Shown: positions 30,899-34,585 of the stretch, one piece after another
Layout of the letters: every line of letters begins with the position of its first letter
Position numbering within the stretch: the first letter of the stretch is position 1
Origin: Acidobacteriaceae bacterium
GTDB lineage: Bacteria; Acidobacteriota; Terriglobia; Terriglobales; Acidobacteriaceae
DNA length: 34,585 bases
Direction of reading: 5' to 3'
Assembly (NCBI GenBank): GCA_003160215.1
Contig: PLQW01000113.1
Location: 1 to 34,585 of the forward strand
Made by a program: the position numbers and the translations under genes
The notes under the pieces: model-generated
Seen by the model: only the letters and a program-made list of their open reading frames with translations
Database searches by the model: none
Told to the model about the DNA's origin: nothing

Positions 30899-33800
30899 TC
30901 ACGCCGCCCCGCTGCCCTTCGGCGCGACCCGCAACATTTGCCCAAGGGTTTCTGGCCAGCTCTCGAACAGTTGTTGTCCAACGCGGCTGCTGGTTTTGCG
31001 AGTGTGCTCCTGTATCAGATTGCGGACCAACACCTGTTCCTGGTAGCTGCAATCGTCCAGCAGATCGGTTTCGACAAACTCGGGATGAAACCTGCGGCCA
31101 GATTCGAAGGTGCGATCGGGGTCCCAAACGTAAGCCACGCCGCCCGTCATGCCCGCTCCGAAGTTTCTGCCTGTCGCTCCCAGAATGACGACGACCCCGC
31201 CGGTCATGTACTCGCAGGCGTGTTCCCCCACTCCTTCCACGACCGCCGTCGCCCCTGAATTACGAATGGCAAAGCGTTCACCCGCAGTTCCCGCCGCGAA
31301 CAAGAAGCCGGCCGTCGCTCCGTACAGGGCCACGTTGCCCAGGATGACCTGCGCCTCGCGCGCTTGCGCCAGTTTGCCCACCGGACGAAGAATAAGTTCG
31401 CCGCCCGAGAGCCCCTTGCCGACGTAGTCGTTGGCCACGCCCTCCAGGGTCAGGGCCATGCCCTCAGCGGCAAAGGCGCCGAAGGATTGTCCTGCCGTAC
31501 CGCGCATATGCAACCGGATGTCCGGCTTCAGTTCGGGTTGCCGGCGGCGCAGCAATGCCAACTCGCCCGCCATCCGTGCGCCAAGACTGCGATCCTCGTT
31601 CTTCACTTCCGCGTTGTACTCGAACGGCTCGCCCGCGATGGCCGCCGTGAGCGCGGGTTTCACCCACGCATCGTCGACCGGGGGATGATCTTCCGGACGC
31701 GCATTTCGTTGTCCTTGCCAGTGCAGTGGAGCATCGCCGGCACAAGCAAGCATCGGCTGCAAATCGAGGTTGCCGTCGGACCGCACCTGATGCAACAGGT
31801 CCGTGCGCCCGATGGCCGCCTCCAGCGAAGGCAGTCCCAATGCAGCCAGCATCCGCTGCAAGTCTTCGGCGATATTAAGGAAGAAGCGAACCACGTTCTC
31901 CGGCTTGCCGCGGAATTTGGCCCGCAGATCGGGGCGCTGCGTCGCAATTCCCGTAGGACAGGTGTTGAGATGGCATTGACGCGCCATGTCGCAGCCTATT
32001 GAGACCAGCACCGCAGTACCAAAGGAAAACTCGTCGGCTCCGAGCAGCGCAGCCATGAGAACGTCGCGCGCGGTGGAGAGACCGCCATCCACGCGCAGCC
32101 TTACGCGGCCGCGCAGACCGTTGTGCCGCAGCACTTGCTGCGCCTCTGCCAAACCCAGCTCCCACGGACTGCCGGCGTGTTTGATGCTGCTCAAGGGCGA
32201 CGCGCCCGTGCCACCGCTGTGCCCGGCGATCATGATGTAGTCGGCGTAAGCTTTGGCGACGCCCGCGGCGACTGTCCCCACGCCTTGTTGCGACACCAGC
32301 TTCACTCCCACGGCGGCGCGCGGATTGATGCGCTTCAGGTCGTAAATCAGTTGCGCCAGATCTTCGATGCTGTAGATGTCGTGATGCGGCGGCGGGCTGA
32401 TCAGCGAGATTCCCGGTTGTGCATGCCGCAAACGCGCGATCAGCTCGGTCACTTTGTGGCCGGGGAGTTGGCCCCCTTCTCCGGGCTTTGAACCCTGCGC
32501 GATCTTGATCTCCAGTTCCTCGGCGTGTGCCAGGTATTCGGCAGTGACGCCGAAGCGCCCGGAAGCGACCTGCTTGATCTTGTTGTTGCGGGGCAGAAAA
32601 TTGGGCGGAGCGTCAGGCTCGCTGCGGTACGCATCGGGATCTTCGCCGCCTTCGCCGGTATTGGAGCGGCCTCCCAACTGGTTCATGGCGAGGGTGATGG
32701 TTTCGTGTGCCTCGGGACTGATTGAGCCGAGAGACATAGCGCTGGAGACGAAACGTCGCGCCAGGCTGGACTTCTGCTCGACTTGGTAAACGGACAACTG
32801 TGGACCGGCGGAATGGAAGTCCAGCAAGTCTCGCAGCACTGCCGGCTCGCGTTCCTTCCCCGCGCCCGCGAAAGCGGACCATGCTTCTGCGTGGGAAGGC
32901 GCCGTTGCCGAGGCTTGGGCGGTTGCCTTGGCGGCGCCCACAGCCATTTGTAGGTGCCGCGTCCGTTGCGGTTCCCAAGTGTGCAGTTCAGCTCCTTCAT
33001 CACGACGGAATCGTACCCAGCCGTAGTCCGGCAGTTCGGAGTTGTTAAGCTCTCCTGTCCACGAGGCGCGAATTGCAGCTTCGATTTCGAAGAACCCGCG
33101 TCCTCCAAGCGGCGACGGGGTTCCGGGGAAACAGAGCTCGATCACTTCCGCGTCCAGCCCGAGAATGTCAAACAGCTGCGCAGCTCGATAACTATCGAGA
33201 ACGGAGATTCCCATCTTCGACATCACTTTGGCCAAGCCCGAACGCAAGGCCTTGAGCATACCGGCTTCGCCGTCTTCTCCGGCCAGTACGCGCGCGGTTT
33301 GCAGCGCCAGCCACGGACAAACCGCGCCGGCGCCATATCCAATGAGCACGGCGGCGTGGTGCAGGTCGCGGCAGTCGCCGGCCTCCACGGCCAGACCGAC
33401 GTTGGTGCGCAAGCCAGCCTTGACCAGCGCGTGATGCACCGCGCCGGTGGCCATGGCCATCGGAATCGGCAGCGACTGGGCAGAAGCCGCGCGGTCGGTC
33501 ATCAGGAGAATACGAGCTCCGGCCTGCACCAAACCAATGGCGGTGCGACCCAAGTCAGCAACCGCGCTTTCCAGAGTGCGGACCGGCGCGAACGTGCAAT
33601 ACATGCGAGCCAAGGGCAATTCTTCCCGCAATGGATAAGTGCCCTCGCGCAGCGCTTCCATCTGACCCAGCGAAAGAAAAGGCGATGGCAGCACCAGGCC
33701 CGGCAAAGGCGCATGTTTGTCGAGCAAGTGGGGCCATGGTCCAAGCCGAGTGCGCAGCGAAACTACGCACGATTCGCGCAGCGAATCGATGGCGGGGTTT

Positions 33801-34585
33801 GTAACCTGCGCAAACCTCTGGCGGAAGAATCCATACAAAGGCCGCGGGGTGCGCGCCAGCGGCGCAATCGGAGTGTCATCGCCCATGGACCAAGTGGCAT
33901 CCTTGCTGTCCAGGGCCATAGGCGCCACCACCATCTTGACCTCTTCACGGCTATAACCAAAGCCGTGCTGCAGTCGGCTGATTTCGTCTTTGGATAAAAC
34001 TGGTACTGGCTGGGGCGCCGGCGCCGGCTCCAGTTGAATGTTGTAAATCAGCCCGTCGTAAGCCGAGAGTCCGTCGATATAGCGATCGAGAGGTTCGCCA
34101 TCCAACAACCGCCCGCGTTCGAGATCGAGCAGAAGCATCTGCCCTGGCCCGAGGCGTCCGCTGCGAACGATGGATTCGGAACCGACATCGGCAAGGCCGA
34201 CCTCCGAGCCGGCGACGATCAAGCCGGTGTCCGTGATGACGTAACGGCATGGCCGCAGACCATTGCGATCTAGCGCTGCCCCTAGCAGGCGGCCATCGCT
34301 GAACACGAGCGCCGACGGTCCGTCCCATGGCTCCATGCAATCGGAGTGATAGCGGTGGAAGGCGGTCTCGTTCCCCTCGGCGGCGGGTGGCAGAAGCATA
34401 CGAACTGCCTCCGCCACATTGCGCCCATGGTTCGCCAGCAACTCGGCAACTTCGTCCAGGCTCATCGAATCGGAAGCATCGCCGGTGAGGATGGGCTCGC
34501 ATTCGGGTGGAAGAGTTGCGCGCCGGGCTTCCATATGCGCGCGATTGCCCCAGATAGTGTTGATCTCGCCGTTGTGCGCCAGGTA
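30899..34585 (-). CDS. gltB: Glutamate synthase large subunit (partial, N-terminus outside)
   Basis: GltB makes two glutamates from glutamine and 2-oxoglutarate. The frame runs to the right edge: the residues before the internal ATG 34534 read YLAHNGEINTIWGNRAHMEA, typical of the class II amidotransferase domain, so the gene starts outside. About 1229 of roughly 1500 residues are visible. The rest of the amidotransferase domain is followed by the central domain, the FMN-binding synthase domain (SSIKHAGSPWELGLAEAQQV, VDGGLSTARDVLMAALLGAD), the 3Fe-4S cysteines in CDMARQCHLNTCPTG, and the GXGXG-type helix domain (GKGLSGGELILRPVG through GGVVVILGATGRNFGAGMTG). The C-terminus is complete. The small subunit gltD is not downstream. 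No frame breaks are seen. Confidence 0.95.
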   Translation of the reverse strand, partial: YLAHNGEINTIWGNRAHMEARRATLPPECEPILTGDASDSMSLDEVAELLANHGRNVAEAVRMLLPPAAEGNETAFHRYHSDCMEPWDGPSALVFSDGRLLGAALDRNGLRPCRYVITDTGLIVAGSEVGLADVGSESIVRSGRLGPGQMLLLDLERGRLLDGEPLDRYIDGLSAYDGLIYNIQLEPAPAPQPVPVLSKDEISRLQHGFGYSREEVKMVVAPMALDSKDATWSMGDDTPIAPLARTPRPLYGFFRQRFAQVTNPAIDSLRESCVVSLRTRLGPWPHLLDKHAPLPGLVLPSPFLSLGQMEALREGTYPLREELPLARMYCTFAPVRTLESAVADLGRTAIGLVQAGARILLMTDRAASAQSLPIPMAMATGAVHHALVKAGLRTNVGLAVEAGDCRDLHHAAVLIGYGAGAVCPWLALQTARVLAGEDGEAGMLKALRSGLAKVMSKMGISVLDSYRAAQLFDILGLDAEVIELCFPGTPSPLGGRGFFEIEAAIRASWTGELNNSELPDYGWVRFRRDEGAELHTWEPQRTRHLQMAVGAAKATAQASATAPSHAEAWSAFAGAGKEREPAVLRDLLDFHSAGPQLSVYQVEQKSSLARRFVSSAMSLGSISPEAHETITLAMNQLGGRSNTGEGGEDPDAYRSEPDAPPNFLPRNNKIKQVASGRFGVTAEYLAHAEELEIKIAQGSKPGEGGQLPGHKVTELIARLRHAQPGISLISPPPHHDIYSIEDLAQLIYDLKRINPRAAVGVKLVSQQGVGTVAAGVAKAYADYIMIAGHSGGTGASPLSSIKHAGSPWELGLAEAQQVLRHNGLRGRVRLRVDGGLSTARDVLMAALLGADEFSFGTAVLVSIGCDMARQCHLNTCPTGIATQRPDLRAKFRGKPENVVRFFLNIAEDLQRMLAALGLPSLEAAIGRTDLLHQVRSDGNLDLQPMLACAGDAPLHWQGQRNARPEDHPPVDDAWVKPALTAAIAGEPFEYNAEVKNEDRSLGARMAGELALLRRRQPELKPDIRLHMRGTAGQSFGAFAAEGMALTLEGVANDYVGKGLSGGELILRPVGKLAQAREAQVILGNVALYGATAGFLFAAGTAGERFAIRNSGATAVVEGVGEHACEYMTGGVVVILGATGRNFGAGMTGGVAYVWDPDRTFESGRRFHPEFVETDLLDDCSYQEQVLVRNLIQEHTRKTSSRVGQQLFESWPETLGQMLRVAPKGSGAA

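Noticed and set aside
32954..33997. 347-codon plus-strand frame opposite gltB
   Set aside because: The sense strand is a clear glutamate synthase; the antisense product has no recognisable features.
1..34585. CRISPR array or prophage
   Set aside because: The repeats found are palindromic and not regularly spaced with unique spacers, and no phage structural or integrase genes are seen.

Overview
The window reads as chromosomal DNA of a soil-type acidobacterium (Acidobacteriota, probably the Terriglobia side). The evidence is indirect: moderately high GC; a VWFA-related protein of the acidobacterial type; a Ser/Thr kinase fused to TolB/PD40-like repeats; a cdaA-cdaR-glmM operon; a TonB receptor with an N-terminal carboxypeptidase-regulatory-like domain; and many intergenic hairpin repeats. 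No rRNA, tRNA, CRISPR array or replication origin was found.

Left part (1-4330): the end of a SagB-type nitroreductase gene runs straight into a 5'-truncated lysophospholipid acyltransferase (DUF374) remnant. A 3.17 kb element follows (811-3983) with 33-bp terminal inverted repeats (31/33 matching) and a 14-bp target duplication. It carries a broken transposase fragment, a ChaA-like Ca2+/H+ antiporter, a frameshifted gene and a secreted protein of unknown function. Immediately right of it come a promoter and a cobalamin riboswitch that control a BtuB-like outer-membrane receptor (4328-6556).

Middle part (6.6-25 kb): mostly housekeeping genes. These are a class II aldolase, queA, a VWFA protein, polA, the c-di-AMP/cell-wall operon cdaA-cdaR-glmM, xseA, a DUF2905 membrane protein, a Uma2-family nuclease-like protein, Cu/Zn superoxide dismutase, an orphan FitA-like antitoxin, an isoaspartyl peptidase/asparaginase, a membrane Ser/Thr kinase and a Cys/Met-metabolism PLP enzyme.

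Right part (25-34.6 kb): an MltD-like lytic transglycosylase with three LysM domains; a polyampholytic histone-H1-like protein with a strong promoter and terminator; a cyclic-nucleotide-binding-fold protein without a DNA-binding domain; an accessory patch; and a partial gltB running off the end. The accessory patch holds a DUF4365 gene, an overlapping small ORF and a coiled-coil/zinc-ribbon protein, and two ~180-bp palindromic repeats in direct orientation bracket the first two.

The most unusual material is non-coding: (i) the IR-bounded passenger element whose target duplication includes the -35 box of the btuB promoter; (ii) a family of ~140-150 bp repeats, each with three hairpins inside an outer inverted repeat whose stems differ in sequence but stay paired; (iii) the ~180-bp nested palindromes around the DUF4365 gene. 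All functional calls come from reading the sequence; no database search was run.
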